Shown here one piece after another: positions 1-7,837 of a stretch of 64,000 bases of DNA. The stretch's first letter is position 1. The number at the start of each line of letters is the position of its first letter. Source of the DNA: Marinobacter sp. SS21. GTDB lineage: Bacteria; Pseudomonadota; Gammaproteobacteria; Pseudomonadales; Oleiphilaceae. The stretch covers positions 364,807-428,806 of the forward strand of contig NZ_JAQNDA010000003.1 of the NCBI RefSeq assembly GCF_028369065.1, in the 5' to 3' direction. A program made the translations under genes and the position numbers. The notes under the pieces are model-generated. The model made no database searches and was not told where the DNA came from. It saw only the letters and a program-made list of their open reading frames with translations.

Positions 1-17
1 AAAGTAAGTACTCGACG

Positions 18-245
18 TCAGGATGGGTGAATACGGGAAAAGGTAGCGGCGGCGGGTGCCTGTTCACGGGTGCCGGACTCCTCAAGTTCAAGCAGACGAC
101 GCTGCTCGCGAAGCACCGCATGGCGACGGGAGCGGGACCACAGTGCCAGCGCCGTCAGCAACAGCACGAAGACACAATAACACACCCACACATAGGACCC
201 GTGGCCCTCCATGGTGAGGAACGCGGACAAGGAATCAAACGCCAT
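18..245 (-). CDS. ccmD: CcmD, heme exporter small subunit
   Basis: A 75-residue protein with one N-terminal membrane helix (about residues 14-34) followed by a basic and then charged, proline-rich tail. This is the build of CcmD, which holds the heme chaperone CcmE to the CcmABC complex during cytochrome c maturation in the inner membrane. The start was set at the ATG at 245 because a GAGGGG ribosome site lies just upstream; a longer reading would run back into ccmC. It follows ccmC by 5 bp in the same operon. ccmE would be next, beyond the window edge. The family is poorly conserved, so the call rests on length, topology and position. Confidence 0.85.
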   Translation of the reverse strand: MAFDSLSAFLTMEGHGSYVWVCYCVFVLLLTALALWSRSRRHAVLREQRRLLELEESGTREQAPAAATFSRIHPS

Positions 246-250
246 AGTGT

Positions 251-994
251 TTAGTGCCCCTCTGCACGAACGAGTTCCCGAACCCAACGGGTCCGGCGTT
301 CACGCCGCAGTATTTCGGTTTGCATTCGATAACAGGCCAGCCAGCCAAACCATAGGTAAAGACCGAGAACCGACAACAGCAGGGGCACCCACATTTCCGG
401 CGGCATGCTGGGCTTTTCGGTCAGTTTGAAGGTGGCTGGCTGGTGCAGGGTGTTCCACCACTCCACCGAATACTTGATGATCGGAATGTTCACCACCCCG
501 ACTAGAATCAGCACGGCGACGGCCCGGGCGGAGGCTTTCTCATCGGAAATGGCGCTGCCGAGTACAATAGCGCCAAAATACAGGAACAGCAGGATCAGCA
601 TTGAGGTCAGACGGGCATCCCAGATCCACCAGGTGCCCCAGGTGGGCTTGCCCCAGACCGCACCGGTGAACAACGCCAGAAAGGTCAGTACCGCGCCGAC
701 CGGCGCCACGGCCTGGACGAACAGATCGGCCAGTTTCATTCGCCACACCAACGTCACCACCGCCGCCACAGCCATCATGAGGTAAACCGACTGGGCCAGG
801 AAGGCACTGGGCACATGAATGAAGATGATCCGGTAGCTGTTACCCTGCAGGTAATCCTTCGGCGCGAACGCCAGCCCCCAAACCAGTCCCGCCACCAGCA
901 AGCCAAGCCCCAATGCCAACAACCACGGCATCAACCGGCCGGCAATTCCGAAAAACCATTTTGGCGAGCCAAATTTGTGAAAAAGTGTCCACAT
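251..994 (-). CDS. ccmC: CcmC, heme exporter / heme-handling membrane protein
   Basis: A 247-residue polytopic inner-membrane protein with six predicted helices. The [10 protein letters not shown] stretch near residue 120 is the tryptophan-rich WWD motif that presents heme on the periplasmic side. Conserved His residues in the flanking loops (IFIHVPSA near residue 60) fit heme ligation. CcmC attaches heme to CcmE in the System I cytochrome c maturation pathway. The length matches the family. It lies between ccmB and ccmD on the same strand, with a 31-bp gap to ccmB. Confidence 0.97.
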   Translation of the reverse strand: MWTLFHKFGSPKWFFGIAGRLMPWLLALGLGLLVAGLVWGLAFAPKDYLQGNSYRIIFIHVPSAFLAQSVYLMMAVAAVVTLVWRMKLADLFVQAVAPVGAVLTFLALFTGAVWGKPTWGTWWIWDARLTSMLILLFLYFGAIVLGSAISDEKASARAVAVLILVGVVNIPIIKYSVEWWNTLHQPATFKLTEKPSMPPEMWVPLLLSVLGLYLWFGWLACYRMQTEILRRERRTRWVRELVRAEGH

Positions 995-1025
995 CCGGTA
1001 ATTACCTTCCTATCGCCCTTCCCGA

Positions 1026-1748
1026 TTAACTGTTCGACAAACTGATGCGCAGCGCCGCCGCCCCGGCAAACGGTGCCAGCGTCAGCGCCAGGACCAGGAA
1101 GGCCGCCATCAGCGCCAGGTAGCCTTCCACCGCGGCACCTTCCGTTGCCGCCGCCACGGTACCGGTGCCGAAAATCAGTACCGGAATGTACAACGGAATA
1201 ATCAACAGCGACAGCAGTACCCCGCCGGCCCTTAAACCCAAAGTCAACGCCGCGCCGATGGCACCGATCAGGCTGAGGACCGGAGTGCCAATCAGCAGCG
1301 TTAGACACAAAACTGCAATGGAGTTCCCTTCGAGATGCAGCATGATACCCAATACCGGGGCCAGAATGACCAGCGGTAAGCCGGTGAGCAGCCAGTGCGC
1401 CAGACTTTTGGCCAGCACCAGCAGAAACAGCGGGTGCGGCTGCAGCACCATCTGCTCCAGGGTACCGTCGTCGAAATCGTGCCGGTACAGGTGATCCAGC
1501 GACAACAGCGTTGACAGCAGAGCCGCCACCCACAGGATACCGGTTCCGGCCTGCTGCAGGAATGACACTTCCGGGCTAACACCTAAGGGGAAGAGCGTCA
1601 CCACCATAAAGAAGAACAGCAGCGGGTTGAGCAAATCCTGGCGCTGGCGAAAGCTGGAACGCAGATCCCGCCGCACCACGGCCCACATAGCCCGGCCCAC
1701 ACTGACGTTGTGGTCCGCCAATACCGCCCGCGGCGCGTTACTGGTCAT
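1026..1748 (-). CDS. ccmB: CcmB, heme ABC exporter permease
   Basis: A 240-residue hydrophobic protein with six membrane segments after a short cytoplasmic N-terminus. The RDLRSSFRQRQDLLNPLLFF opening is typical of CcmB. It is the permease partner of CcmA; ATP hydrolysis by CcmAB releases holo-CcmE from CcmC. Its start overlaps the ccmA stop by 11 bp, which suggests translational coupling. Length and neighbours agree with the family. Confidence 0.97.
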   Translation of the reverse strand: MTSNAPRAVLADHNVSVGRAMWAVVRRDLRSSFRQRQDLLNPLLFFFMVVTLFPLGVSPEVSFLQQAGTGILWVAALLSTLLSLDHLYRHDFDDGTLEQMVLQPHPLFLLVLAKSLAHWLLTGLPLVILAPVLGIMLHLEGNSIAVLCLTLLIGTPVLSLIGAIGAALTLGLRAGGVLLSLLIIPLYIPVLIFGTGTVAAATEGAAVEGYLALMAAFLVLALTLAPFAGAAALRISLSNS

Positions 1749-2379
1749 CGTTGTGCCCTCCCCGTCCCAGGCGCAAGCGGATCATTCCCGGCAAATCCAG
1801 ATGGTGGTGGGTGGTTACCAACACCGCGCCACCCTGTTCGGCGTGTTGTACCAACAGTTGTTCGAGCCCTTCGACACCGTGACTATCGAGCGCGGTGAAC
1901 GCCTCATCCAGTATCCACAATGGTTCGTCTGAGATCAGTAGCCGCGCAAGCGCCACCCGGCGCTGCTGCCCTGCCGACAGCTGCCGGCAGGGTACGTCGT
2001 GGTAGCCGTGCAGACCGGTGCCATCCAGTGCCTGGCGCAAGGTCGCATCGGCCAGCGGCCGTCGTACCGCGGTCAGTGCCCGAAGGTTTTCCAGGGGGGT
2101 TAACAGCGGCTTGATGCCCGGGCGGTGGCCAATGTAGAGCAGATTGCGTAAAAACTGCTCCAGCTGATGATGGCGCGGCGCGCCCAGCCAACGGATATCG
2201 CCGGTGTAGCTGTCATTCAGACCGGCCAGAATGCGTAACAAGGTGGTTTTGCCCGCCCCATTGGGGCCTTCCACACGGGTGATGCTGCCAGGCGCAATGG
2301 AGACGCCAAGTCCCTGAAACAGAATACGATTGTCTCGTTCACACTGTAAATCGACAGCCTGTAAAAGCGGCTCGGTCAT
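1738..2379 (-). CDS. ccmA: CcmA, cytochrome c biogenesis ABC ATPase
   Basis: A 213-residue ABC ATPase. Walker A (GPNGAGKTT) is near residue 38, the signature is LSAGQQRR near 133, and Walker B (LWILDEAFTALD) is near 153, followed by a switch His in TTHHH. It powers heme-chaperone release with CcmB. The ATG at 2379 was chosen because it has a GAGG site upstream and gives the usual N-terminus; an upstream in-frame reading of 93 codons is low-complexity and non-homologous. It is the first gene of the ccm operon seen here. Confidence 0.96.
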   Translation of the reverse strand: MTEPLLQAVDLQCERDNRILFQGLGVSIAPGSITRVEGPNGAGKTTLLRILAGLNDSYTGDIRWLGAPRHHQLEQFLRNLLYIGHRPGIKPLLTPLENLRALTAVRRPLADATLRQALDGTGLHGYHDVPCRQLSAGQQRRVALARLLISDEPLWILDEAFTALDSHGVEGLEQLLVQHAEQGGAVLVTTHHHLDLPGMIRLRLGRGGHNDDQ

Positions 2380-2482
2380 CAGGGCCTCAGAACATCGGTC
2401 AAGGCATTGCTTAACGGCATGGATATTGAAAAAAACCCTTGGAGGGCAAGCGTTAGGAAGTTCCACACTTCCAGCGCGCGGT

Positions 2483-2488
2483 ATTATA
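2483..2488 (-). promoter_or_regulatory. Probable -10 element for the ccm operon
   Basis: A perfect TATAAT on the minus strand about 105 bp upstream of the ccmA start. The -35 region at 17-bp spacing is weak (GGGCAA-like), so this would need an activator or be a modest promoter. Confidence 0.35.
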
Positions 2489-2731
2489 ACCAAAGCGGGG
2501 TCGGATTGCCCTTGTCCGGCCACAAATCGGTTCTGGTGCCTGGTACTCGCCTCGCAGCGCCGTCTACCGAACAACCAAATTCCCGCGATGCAGGACCGAC
2601 AGCGCCTAACTCCAGAACCGAAAATGGAGTCCAGTAACCTTCGAGGAGTGACTAACAAACCGGGATTCGGTGCGGCGTCACAGTGGCTCCAGGAGAGTCA
2701 CTTGCAACAAGAACGGGCTTCGTTTGGCTAA

Positions 2732-2751
2732 TTTGGATCTGACCCCAGTTT
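2732..2751 (+). repeat. Short dispersed-repeat-like motif, left of mscS-like gene
   Basis: The run TTTGGATCTGACCCCAG ends 3 bp from the stop of the mscS-like gene. A related motif in the opposite orientation (AAATTGGGGCTCAGG, 4283-4297) lies beyond the other end of that gene. The pair looks like repeat remnants flanking a cassette. The match is imperfect and short. Confidence 0.3.
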
Positions 2752-2754
2752 TGC

Positions 2755-4059
2755 TTAGCTGTCGGCAGGATAGATTCGAACATCTCGCTGTGGAAACGGA
2801 ATCTCAATACCGTTCTCCTGTAACGTTTCCAGGATGATCAGCAGCAAATCACCACCCACGCGATTTTTCCCGTCATCAATGCCAATCATCCAAAACTCTA
2901 CAAACATATTGATGCCGGAATCGCCGAAGCTGTCAATTTCGCAATCCGGGCGCTCCTCAAATGGAAGCTCTGGGCCACTGAGCACCTGTGGGTGTGTTGC
3001 AACCGCCGCCTTGATCAATTCCACCATGCCGCGCACATCGGTTTTATAGGAAACCGAAAAATCGACTCGATACCGCTGCTTTTCGTTCTTGTGAGTCCAG
3101 TTGGTGAAGGAGCTGGTAATGAACTTCTCGTTTGGAACGACAACATCTTTGCCATCGTAGGTTTCAAGTGTGGTGGATCTCATATTAAGCTGCGTTACCA
3201 TACCGGTTAGACCATCTTCAAGCTCAACATAGTCCCCAACAGAAAGTGATCGGTCAAAAATGATGATCACCCCTGATATAAAATTGGATGCAATGGACTG
3301 CAACCCAAATCCAAGCCCAACCCCGAGCGCCCCTCCAAACACCGCCAATGCAGTTAGGTTGATCCCCATAAGCTGAAACAGCAATAGTATAAAGACCAGA
3401 AACAATGCGATTTCGAACAACTTGGCAAAAATCTCCCGCGTACGGAAATCCAGCGTTTCCTGCTTCCTTATGATGGTCTTTCCGGTACTGTTGGATATCC
3501 TCCCCAACCAGAAAAGCAATGACCCGAATATAACCGTGCGTAAAACGCCATAGGCGGAAAGCTCTATGTTACCAAGCTGGACAGACATGGATTCGAGTAC
3601 AGCAATCACATCATCAAGGAAACCAACAACATGCAAAAGAACGATCGGCGTACCAATCCAGCGAAACGCACTTGAGACCAATTTATTGGTAATGACCAAG
3701 TTGACAAAAGAGTAAAACAGCAGAAGCATCGCTATGGCGAAAGCGGCCTGGATGACCCAGCCGTCCTCGGTAATCAGCTCACTGAACCCGATGGCTATGC
3801 GTAACAATACGATCGCAAATACCGGGAAAAGTAGCTTGCCGAGCCGATAGACAAGTGTCTTGATTGGGGATTGTTCTGCTGAGTCAGGGGGGCATTTCAG
3901 AATAGGAATGTACTTTCGGATTCGAATTGATACGACGTAAGCGATTAAATAAACAAATAGAATGATGCCAATTTGGCTGTAAGTACTTGGCTGGGCCAGC
4001 TCGCCCAAAACAGACTGCAACCTAACACCTAACTCAACCAAATAATCACCATTATCCAT
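2755..4059 (-). CDS. MscS-family mechanosensitive channel
   Basis: 434 residues. About five to six membrane helices occupy residues 30-230. The MscS core follows at 236-265: the pore helix GVGLGFGLQSIASNFISG, then IFDRSLSVGDYVEL and the beta domain. The C-terminal alpha/beta domain ends near residue 430. It would act as a tension-gated inner-membrane valve against hypo-osmotic shock, and is larger than E. coli MscS because of extra N-terminal helices. The DNA is visibly more AT-rich than its neighbours and is flanked by inverted short repeats and non-coding DNA, which suggests acquisition. It has no operon partner. Confidence 0.9.
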   Translation of the reverse strand: MDNGDYLVELGVRLQSVLGELAQPSTYSQIGIILFVYLIAYVVSIRIRKYIPILKCPPDSAEQSPIKTLVYRLGKLLFPVFAIVLLRIAIGFSELITEDGWVIQAAFAIAMLLLFYSFVNLVITNKLVSSAFRWIGTPIVLLHVVGFLDDVIAVLESMSVQLGNIELSAYGVLRTVIFGSLLFWLGRISNSTGKTIIRKQETLDFRTREIFAKLFEIALFLVFILLLFQLMGINLTALAVFGGALGVGLGFGLQSIASNFISGVIIIFDRSLSVGDYVELEDGLTGMVTQLNMRSTTLETYDGKDVVVPNEKFITSSFTNWTHKNEKQRYRVDFSVSYKTDVRGMVELIKAAVATHPQVLSGPELPFEERPDCEIDSFGDSGINMFVEFWMIGIDDGKNRVGGDLLLIILETLQENGIEIPFPQRDVRIYPADS

Positions 4060-4475
4060 TATTTAGCCAAGACCTCGTGTGCCATGTTATCAGGGAGCCT
4101 CTGACCGTTTCCCCGAGACCAGCGCTTATGCGGCCACTCCCAAGTCCATAGGATTCATAGCCGCCGTCGAGCAGATGACCGGCTTCCAATCCAAGTGCCA
4201 GAACAAGAAGCGCAGCAGGCAAATACTCTAAAACCTCAGCGAGCTGGCCATAGAAACAGCATAAGTTGGGGCAGAGCAAAGTAAATTGGGGCTCAGGAAA
4301 GGTTACTCCAACCCCATTTCTCAAGAACCTGGCTCACAACGCATCGGCTCTCGCTCTGGTGCGGAGAGGGACGCCCACCGCACCACGGCCAACTGCATGC
4401 AGGCAACAAGAACGATGCGGCTCCGCCCCACTGCCGCTTGAGCGCACCACCTCCGACAGGGGCCAGCGGTCACCG
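4060..4475. other. Non-coding stretch between mscS-like gene and DUF4242 gene
   Basis: 416 bp. A 90-codon minus-strand frame (4052-4324) has no ribosome site and no recognisable family. The interval contains TTGGGG-type motifs at 4265 and 4285 resembling the one at 2732. I see no gene, tRNA or clear terminator. Confidence 0.5.
4283..4297 (-). repeat. Short dispersed-repeat-like motif, right of mscS-like gene
   Basis: AAATTGGGGCTCAGG is the inverted, imperfect counterpart of the motif at 2732-2751. Together they bracket the mscS-like gene. Confidence 0.25.
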
Positions 4476-4715
4476 TTACTCGCGCGTGGACTGCACCTCG
4501 CGGACCCACTCACACCGGATACCGGCCTTCTCGTGATGCTTGTGAATGGCTTCGGCGTCTGGGGCATCCAGAACGCAATAAATTTTGTCATCCTTTTCGC
4601 TGAACAGGATGTCGTGGTGCGTGACCCCAAACTCGTCCGGGGGGGCATTCTGCAATTTCTTCAACTGCTCAGCCGTAAACGGCTTCATGGCGTGGACGTC
4701 AATGAACATCGGCAT
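4476..4715 (-). CDS. DUF4242 family small protein
   Basis: A 79-residue soluble protein that reads as a complete DUF4242 domain: FIDVHAMKPFTAEQL at the start, a central FGVTHHDILFSEKDDKIYC segment, and DAPDAEAIHKHHEKAGI near the end. It is a ferredoxin-like alpha/beta fold. An actinobacterial member of the family binds nickel, and the His-rich stretches here could do the same, but that is inference. An AGGAGG ribosome site sits 7 bp before the ATG. It is monocistronic, with no functional context nearby. Confidence 0.85.
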   Translation of the reverse strand: MPMFIDVHAMKPFTAEQLKKLQNAPPDEFGVTHHDILFSEKDDKIYCVLDAPDAEAIHKHHEKAGIRCEWVREVQSTRE

Positions 4716-5115
4716 GGTCTTTACCTCCTGGACAGGACATTGATGTAATCGAGCGCCTCGCGGCGAAATGTGTAACGCGATTCGACTAAAATCGACCTCT
4801 CGCTACCATTTCAGTATAGAGCGGATTTTCTGTGTGGCAGGCCAAGGTGCCGCTCAGCGGTACTTTCAGGGCAATCCAGGAGATGTTCACAAGTACGTGG
4901 ACTTCATCTTTTCTAGAAATTTGGTTAACCAAAACGGAATATAAAAGCTATATAGTTGAGGCGTGGACTCGCTGCGCGCACCCAGGATCACCGGAAAAGT
5001 GCTATCCAGTCGTATCTGTTCGCCACAAACCAGAATTACAGAGAGAACATTGCCGTACACTGGACGACATGACGGCACGCCTTCACCAGCACCAGATTCC
5101 CTGTATGCTAAACCC
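4716..5115. other. Intergenic region before the FliK-like gene
   Basis: 400 bp, AT-rich in its middle part. It contains a perfect 14-bp palindrome (TTTGGTTAACCAAA, 4920-4933). A minus-strand TATACT at about 4811-4816 could be the -10 of the DUF4242 gene. No sigma-54 or sigma-28 site was found for the plus-strand FliK-like gene. Confidence 0.5.
4920..4933. promoter_or_regulatory. Perfect 14-bp palindrome, possible operator
   Basis: TTTGGTTAACCAAA lies about 180 bp upstream of the FliK-like gene in an AT-rich region. Such dyads are typical of dimeric-repressor sites, but no candidate regulator is encoded next to it. Confidence 0.3.
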
Positions 5116-6435
5116 ATGAAGCTACCCAACGGCACAGTCCCCTCGCCCCCCCAGCAACCAGCGTCAGGGGGAATCTTCCCATCGCGTCCCCAGGGCTCTC
5201 CTGCGCAAGGGGCTAACGTTCAGGTCAGCGCGCAGGTGCAGCTGGACCAACTGCAGCTGGCGAACCAGGCCAGTGCCCTGGCGCGGGTGTCGGAGGTGGT
5301 GCGGCAGAGCCAGGATAAGGTGGAGCAGTTGGTGCTGGAGATTCGCGGCAGAACCCTGTCGGTGAACAGTGCCATCGGCGAGACCCAGCTGCAGGCCGGT
5401 GATTTGGTCAAGGTGATGCGGGCGGGGAACGAACTGCAGTTACTCGGCAAACTGGCGCCAACTCCCCAGGCCCAGCTGGCGTCGGCGCTGGCCCAGCGCC
5501 TGCCCTGGCAACACCGGCTCGACACCGGGCTGAATCAGCTGATGGCCGTCCTCACGCCAGCGGCAGAGCAAGCCACCGCACTGGTCAAGAGCCCGGAGCT
5601 GACGCCAGCCGCGCAGCAGGCCATTGCCAAATTGCTGGCCGGCCTGCCCACCCAGGGCAACCTGGCCGGTGGCGGCGACGCGACGGCAGGCATCAAGCAG
5701 TGGCTGGCGGAGAGCGGCCTGTTCGCCGAAACCCGGCTGGCCCGTGGGGGCGATCCGCTGCAATCGGACCTCAAGTTGGCGCTGGGCCGTGTTGTCGCTT
5801 CGTTGCTGGCCAGCCAAGGCGACGACAGCCTCGCTCAGCTGAACCGGCTGACGCCTCTGACCAGCCCGGAACTGGTGCAGGCACCGCTGCAGTTTCCCAC
5901 GGCGCAACAGACGCCCGCCCAGAAGGCCGAGATGATGAGCGTGGGTCAAACGCTACGTATGCTGGCAGGCATGTTGAACCGAATCTCGGTGAACCAGCTC
6001 CACAGCCAGACGCTGTCCAGCCGGGCATCCGCGGACGGGGCCGCGCCGGCCACCTGGGTGATGGAACTGCCCTGGCTCAATACCGAGGCCGAACCCCGCC
6101 TGGCGCAGCTGCGGCTTGAGCACTACGAGCAGGAAGCGGGTGCGGAACGCGCCGGTGCCCGCAAACGGGTGGCGGAATGGCGCCTGACCCTGGCCATCGA
6201 CCTGGACGAGATGGGGCCACTGTACTTCGAGGTCGCCCTTCGCCAACATCAGCTCTCGGCCCAGGTCTGGGCCGAACGGCAGAGCACCCTCGACCGGGTC
6301 ACGTCTGAGCTCGGCCATCTTCGTCAAGGGCTGAACGAACTGGGCCTGGAGGTGGTCGATCTGGAATGCCACAAAGGTCAGCCGGAGGCGGCCAGAACCC
6401 AGCTGGAGCATCGTTTGGTGGATATCAAGGCATGA
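5116..6435 (+). CDS. FliK-like hook-length-control family protein
   Basis: 439 residues from the ATG at 5116. A long Gln/Ala-rich N-terminal and central region is followed by a C-terminal Flg_hook-type domain (about residues 345-430) with the pattern LTLAIDLDEMGPLYFEVAL and then LRQGLNELGLEVVDL. This domain in FliK touches the FlhB C-terminal domain to switch export specificity. A canonical fliK is present at 30019-31137, so this is a second, divergent member. It overlaps the next gene by 4 bp (ATGA), pairing it with an orphan FlhB C-terminal domain. The ribosome site is weak. An upstream in-frame ATG at 4963 is possible, but its 51 extra residues look non-coding. Confidence 0.8.
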   Translation: MKLPNGTVPSPPQQPASGGIFPSRPQGSPAQGANVQVSAQVQLDQLQLANQASALARVSEVVRQSQDKVEQLVLEIRGRTLSVNSAIGETQLQAGDLVKVMRAGNELQLLGKLAPTPQAQLASALAQRLPWQHRLDTGLNQLMAVLTPAAEQATALVKSPELTPAAQQAIAKLLAGLPTQGNLAGGGDATAGIKQWLAESGLFAETRLARGGDPLQSDLKLALGRVVASLLASQGDDSLAQLNRLTPLTSPELVQAPLQFPTAQQTPAQKAEMMSVGQTLRMLAGMLNRISVNQLHSQTLSSRASADGAAPATWVMELPWLNTEAEPRLAQLRLEHYEQEAGAERAGARKRVAEWRLTLAIDLDEMGPLYFEVALRQHQLSAQVWAERQSTLDRVTSELGHLRQGLNELGLEVVDLECHKGQPEAARTQLEHRLVDIKA

Positions 6436-6740
6436 GTAACGACAAGGGCTCCGTCGCGGCGGATCGACCGGCCAATGCCGCCGTCGCGTTGAAGTATGAC
6501 GGCACCAAAGCGCCAACCATCTCTGCCAGCGGTACCGACGAATTGGCCGAGGAGATCGTCCGTATCGCCCGGGAGCATGGTGTGCCGCTGTATGAGAATG
6601 CAGAGCTGGCCGGCATCCTCAGCCGGCTGGAACTGAATGACGAGATTCCGGAAACCCTTTACCGGGTCATCGCGGAAATTCTGGCGTTTGCCTTCAACCT
6701 GCAGGGCAAGACCCCGGACGACGCGCACCCGAGCGCCTGA
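6432..6740 (+). CDS. Orphan FlhB/EscU-type export-switch cytoplasmic domain
   Basis: A 102-residue protein matching only the part of FlhB that follows the autocleavage site. It opens AVALKYDGTKAPTISASG, continues with LAEEIVRIAREHGVPLYENAELAGIL, and ends in EIPETLYRVIAEILAFAF. It has no membrane segment and no NPTH, so it resembles the mature C-terminal fragment (FhlB/YlqH type). Translation is coupled to the preceding FliK-like gene (ATGA). Full-length flhB is at 24213-25349. The role is probably to bind or titrate a switch protein; this is inference. Confidence 0.88.
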   Translation: MSNDKGSVAADRPANAAVALKYDGTKAPTISASGTDELAEEIVRIAREHGVPLYENAELAGILSRLELNDEIPETLYRVIAEILAFAFNLQGKTPDDAHPSA

Positions 6741-6758
6741 CAGCGAACACCCTTTTCC

Positions 6759-7151
6759 TCAAGCCGCGCTCTTCTTGCGCAGGGCCGACACCAATTCCGC
6801 TTCTGGCCGGGAAATGCCGCAGGTGTTCATGAGGTCTTCAACGTCCGCTCCCAGCTCCACCAGCCTGGCCGCCTCGTCGTAGGAAATGCGCAGGGGATCG
6901 TTCTGCCGCATTTCGTCGAGCATGGCCCGCATCTCATGCAGCTGCCGCTCGCAGTTGACCACGCGGTGGCCAACGCCCAGGCTGCCGCTGCCGGTGGCGT
7001 GGAGCTCCCGGCCCAGGGTGTCGCATCGGGACTTGAGCTGTGCCCGAAGATCGCGAAGCTGGCGCTGGTTCCACACCGATTGAACCAGCAGGGCTGCCAT
7101 CACGGCAGCGGTCAGGAGCCAGGGTGCCAGGGTGGTCCAGGTTGCCGACAT
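6759..7151 (-). CDS. DUF2802 protein, flagellar/chemotaxis cluster
   Basis: 130 residues. One N-terminal membrane helix (about 8-26) is followed by a coiled-coil-like segment with QRQLRDLRAQLK, then a C-terminal helical domain containing YDEAARLVELGADVEDLMNTCGISRPEAEL, a DUF2802 hallmark that looks like a helix-turn-helix-type bundle. It is the last gene of the flhA-to-cheW run, as in Pseudomonas. Function is unknown; position suggests a polar or chemotaxis-array accessory. The ATG at 7151 has a GGAGG site at good spacing; an upstream TTG was rejected. Confidence 0.85.
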   Translation of the reverse strand: MSATWTTLAPWLLTAAVMAALLVQSVWNQRQLRDLRAQLKSRCDTLGRELHATGSGSLGVGHRVVNCERQLHEMRAMLDEMRQNDPLRISYDEAARLVELGADVEDLMNTCGISRPEAELVSALRKKSAA

Positions 7152-7219
7152 AAGTTGATCCTCCAATCAGTATCAGTGGTCACCCCGAGCCGGCTCCTGC
7201 TCCCTAGCGTCAACACTGG

Positions 7220-7708
7220 CTAGAGCGCCGAAATTTCAGCCCACTCGTGGTCTGACAGCATCTTTTCGAACTCCACCAGGATGATGAGTTCGCCATTCTT
7301 GTTGCAGACACCCTGGATAAACTTGGCGCTTTCCTCGTTACCCACGTTCGGTGCCGTCTCGATTTCACTGGCTTTCAGGTACACCACTTCCGCCACCGAA
7401 TCCACCAGAATGCCCATCACCTGGTTGGCCGACTCCATCACCACGATGCGGGTGGCGTCGGTGACGTCCGCCTCGGACAAACCGAAGCGCCGACGGGTGT
7501 CGATGACGGTGACCACATTCCCCCGCAGGTTGATGATCCCCAGCACATAATCCGGGGCACCTGGTACCGGGGCGATCTCGGTGTAACGCAGCACTTCCTG
7601 AATCTGCATGACGTCGATACCGTAGGTCTCATCGTCCAATCGGAACGTGACGTACTGGAGTACCTGATCGTCCTGGGCCTGATTCTGATGTCCGTTGTGG
7701 GAAGCCAT
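7220..7708 (-). CDS. cheW: CheW, chemotaxis coupling protein
   Basis: 162 residues forming a single CheW fold (about 20-158): LQYVTFRLDDETYGIDVMQI, the IAPVPGAPDYVLGIINLRGNV loop, and IDTRRRFG. It bridges chemoreceptors and CheA P5 in the polar array. The ATG at 7708 has a GAGGAG site 7 bp upstream; eight upstream codons were dropped. It lies between parP and DUF2802, the Pseudomonas/Vibrio order. Confidence 0.97.
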   Translation of the reverse strand: MASHNGHQNQAQDDQVLQYVTFRLDDETYGIDVMQIQEVLRYTEIAPVPGAPDYVLGIINLRGNVVTVIDTRRRFGLSEADVTDATRIVVMESANQVMGILVDSVAEVVYLKASEIETAPNVGNEESAKFIQGVCNKNGELIILVEFEKMLSDHEWAEISAL

Positions 7709-7837
7709 GTGTTCGTCTCCTCGGCAGGCCACCCCCCACGGGCAACCTGATCGTCAAAAATCCATCGTCAGTGCCCAATACTATAATTAACGGCACAAAC
7801 CGTGCCAGCATCGCACGGTGTCAATCGGTAACGGCCG

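Larger units (their letters stand above)
2380..2754. other. Non-coding stretch upstream of ccmA
   Basis: 375 bp between the mscS-like gene and ccmA. It holds a likely promoter for ccmA (TATAAT at 2483-2488, minus strand) and, at its right end, a short motif also seen in inverted form beyond the mscS-like gene. Open frames here have no recognisable product. Confidence 0.6.

Noticed and set aside
2330..2731. 133-codon plus-strand gene antisense to the ccmA leader
   Set aside because: Starts inside ccmA on the opposite strand, no ribosome site, no recognisable domain.
4052..4324. 90-codon minus-strand gene upstream of the mscS-like gene
   Set aside because: No ribosome site, no family, and its end overlaps the mscS-like start; composition is non-coding-like.
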